From: Mycobacterium sp. DL
Lineage (GTDB): Bacteria > Actinomycetota > Actinomycetes > Mycobacteriales > Mycobacteriaceae
Length of the DNA: 64,000 nt
Assembly: GCF_039729195.1 (NCBI RefSeq)
Contig: NZ_CP155796.1
Location: forward strand, 4,464,001 to 4,528,000
Direction of reading: 5' to 3'
The notes beneath the pieces are model-generated. The model was given only the letters and a program-made list of their open reading frames with translations, was not told where the DNA came from and searched no databases. Position 1 is the stretch's first letter. Each line of letters begins with the position of its first letter. Shown here in pieces: positions 44,073 to 52,840 of this stretch. The position numbers and the translations under genes are program-made.

Positions 44073-45584
44073 TCAGCCACGGGGTGGCCACACCGGGATC
44101 TCGCCCCGGCCGGACCGAAACCGCACCGCCTTGGACCGCACGAACTCCTGCAATGTCTCCGGGGCGTTCTCGCGCCCGAATCCGCTGCCCTTGATGCCGC
44201 CGAACGGCGATCCCAGAAAGGAACGCCGCATGTAGTTGTTGACGAAGATCATGCCTGCTTCGAGTCGTTGCGCGACCTGCCAGGCCCGCGCTTCGTCCCG
44301 GGTGATCATGGCCGCAGTCAGCCCGTAGGCAGTGCCGTTCGCGATGTCGATCGCCTCGTCGATGGTCGAGTAGCGCATGACGAGTGCGATGGGCCCGAAG
44401 ATCTCTTCCTGACCCACCGTCGAATCCGGAGTCACATCGGCGAGCACCGTCGGCGGCACCCAGTAGCCGTCGGCGTACATCGCATCGGAGGGCACCGACC
44501 CCTGGGCCACCACCCGCGCGCCCTCGTCGAGCGCGGTCTGTAGATAGCCGAGCACGCGATCACGTTGTCGGGCATCCACCATCGGGCCGACATCCGTGCG
44601 CGGATCGAGGCCGTCACCGACCACCAGAGCGGTCGATGCCTCGGCGAACCGCTCCAGGAACGTGTCGTACACGTCGTGGTGCACGAGGATTCGCGCGGTG
44701 GACGTGCACGCCTCGCCCTGGTTGTAGAACATACCCTCGATGGACACCTCCACGGCGAGGTCCAGATCGGCGTCAGGGAACACGATGAGTGCGTTCTTGC
44801 CGCCGAGTTCCATGGTTGCGTAGGTGAGGTTCTGCGCCGCAGTTTCCAGCACGCGTCGCCCGGTCGCCGTCGCCCCGGTGAAGCTGATCCTCTCGACCAG
44901 GGGGTGACCGGCCAGTGCGGCGCCGGCGTCCAGTCCCGGTACCGCGTTGAGCACCCCGGGCGGCAACACCTCGTTGGCGATCTCGACGAGGCGGAGCACC
45001 GTCAGCGGCGCCTGCTCGCCGGGCTTGATCACCACGGTGTTGCCGGTGATCAATGCCGGCGCACCCTTTTTCGCGAAGTGAATCGGTGGCCAGTTGAAGG
45101 GCAGGATGCACGCGACGACACCGTAGGGTTCGTAGAGGACGCGGGTTTCGATGGGGCCCTGGTCGATGATCTCGCCGGGCAGGCTGTCGCCGAGGCCGGC
45201 GAAGAAATCGAAACAGGTGGAGCTGAAAGAGACGTCGTTGGCCAGTGCGTCGCGCTTGGGCTTGCCGTTTTCGCGGGAGACGAGTTCGCCGAGTTCGTCG
45301 GCGTGGGCACGGATCCGCTCGGCCACCTCCTTAAGGTACGCGCCGCGTTGGCGGCCCGACAGCGCCCGCCAGGCCGGCAGGGCCCGGCGGGCCGAGTGCA
45401 CGGCCCGGTCGACCAGTGCCGCGTCGGCAGAGACGACCCTGGCCAGCGGTCGGGCCGTCGATGGCTCGACGACCTCGAAGGTCTCCTGGTCGCCGACGGG
45501 GACGAAGCCGCCGTCGATGAATGCTCCCCACTGCGTGCGTTCCAGCGCGCCGGGCCTGCTGACCGCGGTGTCGGTCGTCGTCAT
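44073..45584 (-). CDS. Aldehyde dehydrogenase (NAD(P)+ dependent)
   Basis: 503 residues from ATG at 45584, with GGAG upstream; an in-frame GTG at 45590 would add two residues. ALDH signatures: LELGGKNAL-like segment (MELGGKNALIVF), the catalytic Cys in NQGEACTSTAR, and the PFGGIKGSGFGREN motif near the C-terminus. It is divergent from livK, and a LacI operator (45614) and a -10 element (45633) lie upstream, so it belongs to the same regulon. Its MFS neighbour follows 42 bp later. Substrate aldehyde unknown. Confidence 0.92.
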   Translation of the reverse strand: MTTTDTAVSRPGALERTQWGAFIDGGFVPVGDQETFEVVEPSTARPLARVVSADAALVDRAVHSARRALPAWRALSGRQRGAYLKEVAERIRAHADELGELVSRENGKPKRDALANDVSFSSTCFDFFAGLGDSLPGEIIDQGPIETRVLYEPYGVVACILPFNWPPIHFAKKGAPALITGNTVVIKPGEQAPLTVLRLVEIANEVLPPGVLNAVPGLDAGAALAGHPLVERISFTGATATGRRVLETAAQNLTYATMELGGKNALIVFPDADLDLAVEVSIEGMFYNQGEACTSTARILVHHDVYDTFLERFAEASTALVVGDGLDPRTDVGPMVDARQRDRVLGYLQTALDEGARVVAQGSVPSDAMYADGYWVPPTVLADVTPDSTVGQEEIFGPIALVMRYSTIDEAIDIANGTAYGLTAAMITRDEARAWQVAQRLEAGMIFVNNYMRRSFLGSPFGGIKGSGFGRENAPETLQEFVRSKAVRFRSGRGEIPVWPPRG

Positions 45585-45613
45585 GATCACTCCGAGGGTC
45601 TGTGGTCAACTTT

Positions 45614-45629
45614 GTGCAATCGATTGCAC
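45614..45629. promoter_or_regulatory. LacI operator (GTGCAATCGATTGCAC) before the aldehyde dehydrogenase
   Basis: Perfect 16-bp palindrome with the core CAATCGATTG. It lies between the minus-strand -10-like TATAGT and the ATG, about 30 bp from the start codon. A bound LacI would block transcription of the aldehyde dehydrogenase. Confidence 0.8.
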
Positions 45630-45632
45630 TTG

Positions 45633-45638
45633 ACTATA
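45633..45638 (-). promoter_or_regulatory. Candidate -10 element (TATAGT) of the aldehyde dehydrogenase promoter
   Basis: ACTATA on the plus strand reads TATAGT on the minus strand, a good mycobacterial -10. A weak -35 (TTCGCC) lies 17 bp upstream. The LacI operator starts just downstream, overlapping the likely transcription start. Confidence 0.4.
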
Positions 45639-45732
45639 GGCCGCCGCGTGAACCAGGCGAATGGAAATGGCCGATAAGTAGCCATCGGGCGCCAAAATCA
45701 CCGTGCCCGTTGAAACGGGTCCGCATCTGCCG

Positions 45733-45762
45733 TTGACACCCGCCGCAAGCATGTGTGACGAT
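45733..45762 (+). promoter_or_regulatory. Candidate promoter of the liv operon
   Basis: TTGACA (45733-45738) is a perfect -35, followed after 18 bp by GACGAT (45757-45762), a fair -10. The LacI operator at 45766-45781 starts four bases later, which is the right place to block initiation. Confidence 0.4.
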
Positions 45763-45765
45763 TCA

Positions 45766-45781
45766 CTGCAATCGATTGCAG
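45766..45781. promoter_or_regulatory. LacI operator (CTGCAATCGATTGCAG) before the liv operon
   Basis: Perfect 16-bp palindrome with core CAATCGATTG, just downstream of the candidate -10 and 59 bp before the livK start. It probably controls the whole importer operon. Confidence 0.8.
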
Positions 45782-45840
45782 GTGAGCTACGCAACAGTTT
45801 GGCTCTGTTCAGGGCAATCGGTCTGACAGAGAGGTTGGAC

Positions 45841-47052
45841 ATGCGCATAACCACTGCTCTTCGCGGGGTTGCGGCAGCAGCTGCGATCGCGCTGGCAGCG
45901 ACAGGGTGTTCCGCTGATGGCGGCGGTGACAGTGACACCATCCGCGTCGGTGCTTCGCTTCCACTGACCGGCGAGTTCAGTCAGGGCGGCCTCGACACGC
46001 AACGAGGCTACGAAACCTGGGTCGAGATGACCAATGAGGCCGGCGGGTTGATGGGCAAGCAGGTCGAGATCGTCGTCAAAGACGACGCCACCCAACAGGA
46101 GACGGCGGTCAGCAACTACAACAACCTCATCTCCCAGGACGGGGTCGACCTGCTTCTCGGCAGCCAGTCCTCGCTGTTGAACATCCCGGCCTCGGCCATC
46201 GCCGAGAAGAACAAGATGCTCTTCGTCTGCCCATCCTGCGGATCGCCGGACATGTTCAACCGCGGCTTCAAGTACATTTTCTTCTCGCAGCAGGCCATTG
46301 CCACCGACCAGGCGAAGGTGTTCGCCGAGTGGATCGCCAACCTGCCGCCCGACCAGCGCCCCAAGACTGCCGCGTACCCATCGCTTGATGATCCGTTCGC
46401 CGGCCCCGTCGTCGAAGGCGCCGAGAAGATCCTCTCCGCGGCAGGCATTCAGACCGTATACAAGGACCAGTACCCGGCCACCACCAAGAACTTCGATTCA
46501 GTAGTCAACGCGATACGTGATGCCGGAGCGGAAATCGTGCTCCAGGGAGCACAATTCGAAGACGGGGTCAACATGATCCGCTCGATGAACCGAGCGAACT
46601 ACCAGCCGGCGTTCCTGTATCAGAGCAGCTCGCCCACCTATGGGCAGCAGTACCTGGACGCGGTCGGCGCAGACAATGCCGAGGGGGTGTTCTTCTCGTC
46701 GAGCTACAGCACGCTGGCGGACACCACTCAGAACGCGGAGTTCGTCCAGCGATTCGAGGAGAAGTTCGGCCAGAGCCCGCCTGAGGATGCCGCCGACGGG
46801 TTCGCCGCGGGTCAGGTGCTCGCCGCCGCGATCAATGGGGTCGGATCGTTCGACGATCAGCTTGCGCTCGCAGATTGGCTGCGCGGCAACAGCGTTGACA
46901 CCGTACTCGGCAACCTGAGCTGGAACGAGGACGGCAGCCCGAAGGGGGACTTCCTCGTAGGCCAGTGGCAGAGCGGCGTGTCGCAGGTCGTGTTACCCAC
47001 CGATGTCTCCACTTCCGATCAGATCATGCGCTGGCGCGGCGGCGACATCTGA
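45841..47052 (+). CDS. livK: LivK-like ABC transporter substrate-binding lipoprotein
   Basis: 403 residues from ATG at 45841, which has AGAGAGG upstream. Signal peptide with lipobox ALAATGC (Cys about residue 23), then a Leu/Ile/Val-type binding fold: RVGASLPLTGEFSQGG, VKDDATQQETAVSNYNNLI and the CPSCGSPD segment. It supplies substrate to LivH and LivMG. The binding site residues cannot be matched to a known ligand, so amino acid, amide or amine are all possible. It is the first gene of the operon, and the LacI operator lies upstream. Confidence 0.87.
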   Translation: MRITTALRGVAAAAAIALAATGCSADGGGDSDTIRVGASLPLTGEFSQGGLDTQRGYETWVEMTNEAGGLMGKQVEIVVKDDATQQETAVSNYNNLISQDGVDLLLGSQSSLLNIPASAIAEKNKMLFVCPSCGSPDMFNRGFKYIFFSQQAIATDQAKVFAEWIANLPPDQRPKTAAYPSLDDPFAGPVVEGAEKILSAAGIQTVYKDQYPATTKNFDSVVNAIRDAGAEIVLQGAQFEDGVNMIRSMNRANYQPAFLYQSSSPTYGQQYLDAVGADNAEGVFFSSSYSTLADTTQNAEFVQRFEEKFGQSPPEDAADGFAAGQVLAAAINGVGSFDDQLALADWLRGNSVDTVLGNLSWNEDGSPKGDFLVGQWQSGVSQVVLPTDVSTSDQIMRWRGGDI

Positions 47053-47100
47053 TGATCTCGGCATACCGACATCCCTGTTCTGTTTAGGAGCTGAAGTTCC

Positions 47101-47982
47101 ATGACATCCCTTGTCCAAACGCTCATCCTCGGCCTGCTCGTCGGCGCGCTGTACGCGCTGATGGCGTCCGGGCTGACCCTGATCTTCGGGGTCATGCGGG
47201 TGATCAACCTCGCCCACGGCGCCTTCGCCGTGCTCGCGGCGTTCCTGACCTACACCCTGTGGAAGCAACTCGGACTGGACCCTCTGCTGTCCATCCCGAT
47301 CGTCATGGCGGTGATGTTCGGGTTCGGTTGGCTGGTCTACGTCCTGGTGATCCGCCACGTCCGTGGCGCACATGTCACCATGACGGTGCTGGCGACGTTC
47401 GGGATCGCGTTGATGCTCGAGGGCATCATGGGCTTCATCTGGGGCAATACCTCGAGCACCGTGGTGGTGTCCTACACCGACGCCTCGCTGACGCTGGGTT
47501 CGATCTACGTACCGCAGGCCATGCTCATCGCCGCGGTCATCGCGGTCGCGGTGATGGGCGCGCTCTACTTGTTGCTCAACCACACGTGGGCGGGCCGGGC
47601 GATCCGCGCGGCCTCGTCCAATGAGAGTGGCGCGCTGCTGGTGGGGGTGAGCGTAGCGACAATCGCCGCGCTCACCTTCGCCATCGGTGTGGCCACTCTC
47701 GGCGCCGGCGGGGCGATGCTCTCCACCATCTACCCGTTCCTGCCCGGAACGCACTACCAGTGGATCGCCCGACTGCTGGCGATCGTGGTTCTCGGTGGTC
47801 TCGGCAGCCTGCCGGGCGCTGTCCTCGGCGCCTTGGTGATCGGCGTCGGGGAGATGGCGGCCACCGCCTACGTGGGAGCAGCCTGGCCGGTGGCCGTGCC
47901 GTTCCTGGTCATCATCGTCGTGCTGATCACCAGGCCGCAGGGCCTGCTCGGCACCCGACTCAGAGAGGACGCGGTGGCATGA
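47101..47982 (+). CDS. livH: LivH-like branched-chain-type ABC permease
   Basis: 293 residues with about eight membrane spans. Family motifs: LIFGVMRVINLAHGAF near residue 30 and GGLGSLPGAVLGALVIG near the C-terminus. It forms the channel together with the LivM half of the next protein. The ATG at 47101 is preceded by AGGAG, 10 bp away. The next gene starts within its stop codon. Confidence 0.92.
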   Translation: MTSLVQTLILGLLVGALYALMASGLTLIFGVMRVINLAHGAFAVLAAFLTYTLWKQLGLDPLLSIPIVMAVMFGFGWLVYVLVIRHVRGAHVTMTVLATFGIALMLEGIMGFIWGNTSSTVVVSYTDASLTLGSIYVPQAMLIAAVIAVAVMGALYLLLNHTWAGRAIRAASSNESGALLVGVSVATIAALTFAIGVATLGAGGAMLSTIYPFLPGTHYQWIARLLAIVVLGGLGSLPGAVLGALVIGVGEMAATAYVGAAWPVAVPFLVIIVVLITRPQGLLGTRLREDAVA

Positions 47983-49850
47983 GTACCCCTACGACCACCA
48001 GAACCCGTCTGCTCGATCCGAACCTGCACACCTGGGTGACCCGCGGACTGGTCGCTGTCGCGGCTGTTGTCATCCTCCTCTTCCCGTTGTCGCCCAGCAT
48101 GTCCGCGCAGAACATCGTCATCTTGTCGCTGGTACTCGCCATCGGCGCCAGCGGACTGAACATCATCACCGGCTTCACCGGCTACCTGTCGCTCAGCCAG
48201 GGTGCGTTCATCGGGATCGGCGCCTACGTCGGTGCGATCCTGTCGAATCGTTTCACCGACATCGAACCACTGCTGTGGGTCCCGCTGGCCGGCATCATCG
48301 CCGCCGGCATCGCGATGCTGCTCGGTCTGGTCACCTACCGATCGCGCGGCCCGGCGTTCGTCATCATCACGGTCGCGTTCCTGTTCCTCATCCAATTCGT
48401 CGCCATCGAGTGGGTACCGGTCACCAATGGCTCCGCCGGTCTGACGCTGCCGCTGCCGGATTGGCCTGATTCCTGGGGCAATTGGCCATTCCACCTGTGC
48501 CTGTGTGTGCTGCTCGGGCTGTCGCTGCTCATGACGTGGTGGATCCGGCGCACCAAGTTCGGCATGGGCCTGATCGCCATCCGCGAGGACGAGGGCAAAG
48601 CAGGCACCATCGGTGTCAACGCGCCCGTCTACAAACTGCTCGCGTTCGGAGCCAGCGCGTTGTTCGTCGGCATGGCCGGTTCGGTGTACGGGTACTACCT
48701 GTCCTTCGTCGACCCGATCGGCATGTTCTCCATCATCACCAGCGCGCTGATCGTGCTCTCCGTCATTCTCGGTGGCCGCGGCACCCTGTTCGGTCCGGTG
48801 CTGGGCGCCTTCATCATCCAGCCGGTCAACATCTATGCCAACCAGGCATTCGGTGGCGGCAACGCCCGCCTGGTCCTGTTCGGTGGCTTGCTGATCCTGC
48901 TGGTGATCCTGCTCCCCAAGGGCATTCTGCCGACCCTGGCCGGCCTGATCGAGAAGGCGAGAACCCAAGGCACGGTCGGGCTTTCAGGTGCCCGGCTCAA
49001 TCCGCTGGATCGTCCGGCGGCCACCGCCGAGGTCCGCAGGCCCGAACCGACCGGCAAGACCCTGCTCGAGGTCCGCGGCCTGCACAAGAGCTTCGGCGGT
49101 AACCACGCCGTCAACGACTGCAGTTTCACGGTGCCTGAAGGATCGATCACGGCGTTGATCGGACCGAACGGATCGGGCAAGACGACGGTGTTCAATCTGA
49201 TCTCCGGGACCATGGCACCCGACAAGGGCGAAATCCTCTTGAACGGTGAACATCTCGAAGGACTGTCACCGTGGTCGCGCGCCCACCGCGGGGTCGGCCG
49301 GACCTTCCAGATCACCCGGCTGTTCCGGGAGATGACGGTGCTCGAGAACGTCGTCTCGCCGCTGCGGGACTTCTCGGTGGGCCAACTCGGGCTGGGTGCG
49401 GTCAGCGGATCCGAAGCCGCTCGCGCCGAGGAACTGCTCGAGTTCGTAGGCATGGCCGCCTACCGTGACGCCCGGGCCGGAGCACTGTCCTACGGCCAGC
49501 AGAAGCTCGTCGAACTCGCTCAGGTGCTCATGCTGGATCCGAAGCTGATCCTGCTCGACGAGCCGGCCGGTGGCATCAACCCGACTTTGATCGAGCGGAT
49601 GGGGGACCTGATCCGCGAACTGAATGCCAAGGGCACGACGTTCCTGCTGGTCGAACACAACATGCCGTTCGTGGTCGGATTGTGCGACCCCATCCGGGTG
49701 CTGGCCCGCGGAGCGGTGATCGCACAGGGGACACCGGAGCAGATTCAGAAGGATCCGCTGGTGCTCGACGCCTATCTCGGCGACGACTACCTGCTCGAGG
49801 CACCGTCCAAGGGCACCAGCGTCTCAGTGGTGGAAAGGAATCCCGCATGA
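47979..49850 (+). CDS. livMG: LivM-LivG fusion: permease and ATPase in one protein
   Basis: 623 residues. The first part (about 1-345) is a LivM-like permease (NIITGFTGYLSLSQGAF and LGGRGTLFGPVLGAF). After a linker a complete ABC ATPase (about 365-605) follows, with Walker A GPNGSGKTT near residue 394, signature-like ALSYGQQKLVELAQ and Walker B LILLDEPAGG. Fused LivM-LivG proteins occur in some actinobacteria and proteobacteria. ATG at 47979 overlaps the livH stop (ATGA), and livF starts at its own stop. Confidence 0.92.
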   Translation: MSTPTTTRTRLLDPNLHTWVTRGLVAVAAVVILLFPLSPSMSAQNIVILSLVLAIGASGLNIITGFTGYLSLSQGAFIGIGAYVGAILSNRFTDIEPLLWVPLAGIIAAGIAMLLGLVTYRSRGPAFVIITVAFLFLIQFVAIEWVPVTNGSAGLTLPLPDWPDSWGNWPFHLCLCVLLGLSLLMTWWIRRTKFGMGLIAIREDEGKAGTIGVNAPVYKLLAFGASALFVGMAGSVYGYYLSFVDPIGMFSIITSALIVLSVILGGRGTLFGPVLGAFIIQPVNIYANQAFGGGNARLVLFGGLLILLVILLPKGILPTLAGLIEKARTQGTVGLSGARLNPLDRPAATAEVRRPEPTGKTLLEVRGLHKSFGGNHAVNDCSFTVPEGSITALIGPNGSGKTTVFNLISGTMAPDKGEILLNGEHLEGLSPWSRAHRGVGRTFQITRLFREMTVLENVVSPLRDFSVGQLGLGAVSGSEAARAEELLEFVGMAAYRDARAGALSYGQQKLVELAQVLMLDPKLILLDEPAGGINPTLIERMGDLIRELNAKGTTFLLVEHNMPFVVGLCDPIRVLARGAVIAQGTPEQIQKDPLVLDAYLGDDYLLEAPSKGTSVSVVERNPA

Positions 49851-50605
49851 TCCGACTCGAAGGAGTGGTCGCCGGTTATGGCGGCGGCAATGTCCTCCAG
49901 GGTGTTGATCTCGAGGTCGCGGCCGGAGAACTCGGCTGCATCGTCGGACCGAACGGCGCCGGAAAGTCCACCGTGTTGCGCGCGGTGAGCGGGATCCTCA
50001 AGCCGAGCGCGGGCCGAATCCTGCTCGACGGCAAAGACATCACCGGGATGGCGCCCGATGCGGTGCTGGGCTGCGGCGTCACTCAGGTTCCGCAGAGCAA
50101 CGGGCTCTTCCCGACGCTCACCGTCAAAGAAAACATCCTGATGGGCGCGTACGTCATCCGCCGCCAGCGCGCACTGGTGAAGCAGCGCTACGACGAGGTG
50201 CTCGACATGTTCCCGCTGGTGAAGGACAAGACCGGGATCCGCTGCGGCAACCTCTCGGGCGGGCAGCGGCGCATGGTGGAGTTCGCACGCTCCCTCATGC
50301 TGGATCCCAAACTGGTCCTGCTCGACGAGCCGTCGCTTGGCCTGGACCCGAAATCGCTCACCGTCATCGACGAAGCCGTGGCGATCATGCGCTCCAGCGG
50401 CAAAGCCGTGCTGATGGTGGAGCAGAACGTCCGGTTCGGCCTCCGGATGGCATCCAGCGGCATCGTGATGGAAAGCGGACGGGTATTACTCACCGGCCCA
50501 GCACAATCCGTGCTCAACAACCCCGAGATCGCTGATCTCTACTTCGGCGGAGCGGTACAGGCACCTGCCGCCTCCGACACCCCGGCCACCCAACCCACGG
50601 CCTGA
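49847..50605 (+). CDS. livF: LivF-like ABC ATPase
   Basis: 252 residues. ABC ATPase with Walker A GPNGAGKST, signature LSGGQRRMVEF and Walker B LVLLDEPSLGL. It is the second ATPase of the liv importer. The ATG overlaps the livMG stop (ATGA). The C-terminus is a short Ala/Pro-rich tail. The oxidoreductase gene follows 17 bp later, so it is in the same operon. Confidence 0.92.
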   Translation: MIRLEGVVAGYGGGNVLQGVDLEVAAGELGCIVGPNGAGKSTVLRAVSGILKPSAGRILLDGKDITGMAPDAVLGCGVTQVPQSNGLFPTLTVKENILMGAYVIRRQRALVKQRYDEVLDMFPLVKDKTGIRCGNLSGGQRRMVEFARSLMLDPKLVLLDEPSLGLDPKSLTVIDEAVAIMRSSGKAVLMVEQNVRFGLRMASSGIVMESGRVLLTGPAQSVLNNPEIADLYFGGAVQAPAASDTPATQPTA

Positions 50606-50622
50606 AGAGAATAGGAAATCAC

Positions 50623-51564
50623 ATGTCTGTCGCGAATTTTAAGATCGGCTGGATCGGTGCGGGCCGGATGGGTGCTCAGCTCGTCACTCGGCTGTTGGAT
50701 GCCGGTTATGACGTCACGGTGTACAACCGGACGGCGTCGAAGGTCGCGCATCTGGTGGAGAAGGGCGCGAAAGTGGCGGCCCGACCGGTGGATCTGGCTG
50801 ATCGTGACCTGGTGTTCTCGATGGTGTCGTCGTCGAAGGATCTGGAGCAGGTGATGCTCGGCGAGGGTGGTCTGCTCACCGGTGAGGCGTCGCCTCGGAT
50901 CATCGCTGATTCGTCGACGGTGTCGGCGGAGGTCAGTGCGCGGATCCGGGAGGCGGCCAACTCGCGTGGATGCGACTTGCTGGCGACCCCGGTCAGTGGG
51001 AATCCGAAGGTGATCGCGGCGGGCAAGTTGACGGTGGCGGTGTCGGGTCCGCGTGAGGTGTTCGACTCGATCGAGCCGGTGCTCAACGTGTTCGGCCGCA
51101 GTGTCACCTATGTGGGTGAGGGTGAGGTGGCGCGGTTGGTGAAGATCGCCCACAACCTGATGCTGGGTGTGGTCACTCAGTGTCTGGCCGAGATCACGGT
51201 GTTGGTGGAGAAGGGTGGGGTCAGCCGTGCTGATTTCCTGGCTTTCCTGAATGACTCGGTGATGGGTTCGGTGTTCACTCAGTACAAGTCGCCGGCGTTT
51301 GTGAATCTGGACTTCAGTCCGACGTTCACCATGGAGTTGCTGCAGAAGGACTTCGATCTGGGGTTGGAAGCGGCGTATGCGCTGAAGTCCCCGATGCCGA
51401 TTGCGTCGGCGACCCGTCAGATCGTGGCTCAGGCTGCGGGTGCGGGTGTGGGCATCGAGGAGGATTTTGCGACGTTGTTGCTCGAGGTGGCCCGTGGTGC
51501 GGGTATCGAGTTGAAGTCGGAGAACGTCTCGGTGGACGACGGTCTGACCCCGGTGCATTCATGA
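50623..51564 (+). CDS. NAD(P)-dependent beta-hydroxyacid dehydrogenase (3-hydroxyisobutyrate dehydrogenase family)
   Basis: 313 residues. Rossmann motif IGWIGAGRMGAQLVTRLLDAGYDVTVYNRT, substrate motif region STVSAEVSARI, and the lysine in the VKIAHNLMLG segment characteristic of the family. It would oxidise a beta-hydroxyacid or reduce a semialdehyde; substrate unknown. Codon use is unlike its neighbours: G- and T-ending codons (GTG, TCG, GGT) dominate where adjacent genes favour C-ending codons, a possible sign of separate origin. The M24 gene starts at its stop. Confidence 0.88.
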   Translation: MSVANFKIGWIGAGRMGAQLVTRLLDAGYDVTVYNRTASKVAHLVEKGAKVAARPVDLADRDLVFSMVSSSKDLEQVMLGEGGLLTGEASPRIIADSSTVSAEVSARIREAANSRGCDLLATPVSGNPKVIAAGKLTVAVSGPREVFDSIEPVLNVFGRSVTYVGEGEVARLVKIAHNLMLGVVTQCLAEITVLVEKGGVSRADFLAFLNDSVMGSVFTQYKSPAFVNLDFSPTFTMELLQKDFDLGLEAAYALKSPMPIASATRQIVAQAAGAGVGIEEDFATLLLEVARGAGIELKSENVSVDDGLTPVHS

Positions 51565-52826
51565 CGGCGCTGGTTGCTCCGCCGGTCGCGGTGCGCCCGA
51601 TCGGTGCGCCCGGCCACATGGGTGTCGACTACGAGCAGCGGGTCGATTTCGCCCGGCTCCGGGATTACCGGATCGGGCGGGCGAAAGCCGCGCTGGAGGC
51701 CAGCGATTGCGGGGCCTTCCTGCTGTTCGACTTCTACAACATCCGCTACACCACCCAGACCTGGATCGGGGGTGCACTGGGCGACAAGATGATTCGGTAC
51801 TGTCTGCTCACCCGCGAGGGAGACCCGATCCTCTGGGACTTCGGTTCGGCGGTACGGCACCACAAGCTGTACTCCCCGTGGCTGCCGCAGGAGAACTGGC
51901 GGGCGGGTTTCCTCGGGTTCCGCGGTGCCGTGGCCCCGGATGCCGGCCTGATGCGTGATGCGGTCACCGAGATCAAAGGCATTCTCTCCGATGCCGGCCT
52001 GGCAGATTTACCGGTGGGCATGGACATCGTCGAGCCGCCGTTCCTGTTCGAGATGCAGCGCCAGGGGCTGTCGGTGGTGGACGCGCAGCAGAGCATGCTC
52101 GACGCGCGGGTGATCAAGTCAGCCGACGAGATCATGCTGCTCAACCAAGCCGCGGCCATGGTCGACGGCGTGTATCAGGACATTGTCGACGTCCTCAAGC
52201 CCGGTGTCCGGGAGAATGAGATCGTCGCACTTGCCAACAAGCGCCTCTACGAGATGGGCTCCGACCAGGTCGAGGCCGTCAATGCGATCTCCGGCGAACG
52301 GTGTAATCCGCACCCGCACAATTTCACCGACCGGATCATCCGTCCGGGTGATCAGGCATTCTTCGATATCATCCACTCCTACAACGGCTATCGCACCTGC
52401 TACTACCGGACATTCGGAGTGGGCAGTGCCACGGAGAGCCAGCGTGACGCCTACAAGCAGGCCCGGGAATGGATGGATCGGTCCGTCGAGGCGATCCAGC
52501 CCGGGGTGGGGTCGGATCAGATAGCCCGGCTGCTGCCGAAGGCGGAGGATTTCGGCTTCGAGAACGAAATGGCGGCGTTCGGACTGCAATTCGCCCACGG
52601 TCTCGGGCTCGGGTTGCATGAGCGGCCCATCATCTCGAGGCTCAACTCGCTGGAGAACCCGGTCGAGTTGCAGGCCGGCATGGTGTTCGCCATGGAGACC
52701 TACGCTCCGGCCTCCGACGGCATCTCCGCTGCCCGCATCGAGGAAGAGGTGGTCGTCACCGACAACGGCCCCGTGATCCTGACGAAGTTCCCGGCCCAGG
52801 AGCTCTTCGTCGCCAACGAGTATTAG
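51561..52826 (+). CDS. M24-fold (creatinase/aminopeptidase-like) hydrolase with altered metal site
   Basis: 421 residues. The C-terminal half is a pita-bread M24 domain. Normal ligands are seen at Asp 269 (FFDIIHSYNG), His 346 (QFAHGLGLG), Glu 379 (METYAP) and Glu 394-396 (RIEEEV), with His 353 in GLHERP. The second Asp ligand, normally 11 residues after the first, is Cys 280 (TCYYRT). This makes an ordinary dinuclear metallopeptidase unlikely, although a mononuclear or non-peptidase function is possible, as in creatinase or DddP lyase. ATG overlaps the previous stop. Substrate unknown, probably the imported compound or its derivative. Confidence 0.82.
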   Translation: MTALVAPPVAVRPIGAPGHMGVDYEQRVDFARLRDYRIGRAKAALEASDCGAFLLFDFYNIRYTTQTWIGGALGDKMIRYCLLTREGDPILWDFGSAVRHHKLYSPWLPQENWRAGFLGFRGAVAPDAGLMRDAVTEIKGILSDAGLADLPVGMDIVEPPFLFEMQRQGLSVVDAQQSMLDARVIKSADEIMLLNQAAAMVDGVYQDIVDVLKPGVRENEIVALANKRLYEMGSDQVEAVNAISGERCNPHPHNFTDRIIRPGDQAFFDIIHSYNGYRTCYYRTFGVGSATESQRDAYKQAREWMDRSVEAIQPGVGSDQIARLLPKAEDFGFENEMAAFGLQFAHGLGLGLHERPIISRLNSLENPVELQAGMVFAMETYAPASDGISAARIEEEVVVTDNGPVILTKFPAQELFVANEY

Positions 52827-52840
52827 GCCGAGGTCGGCGG

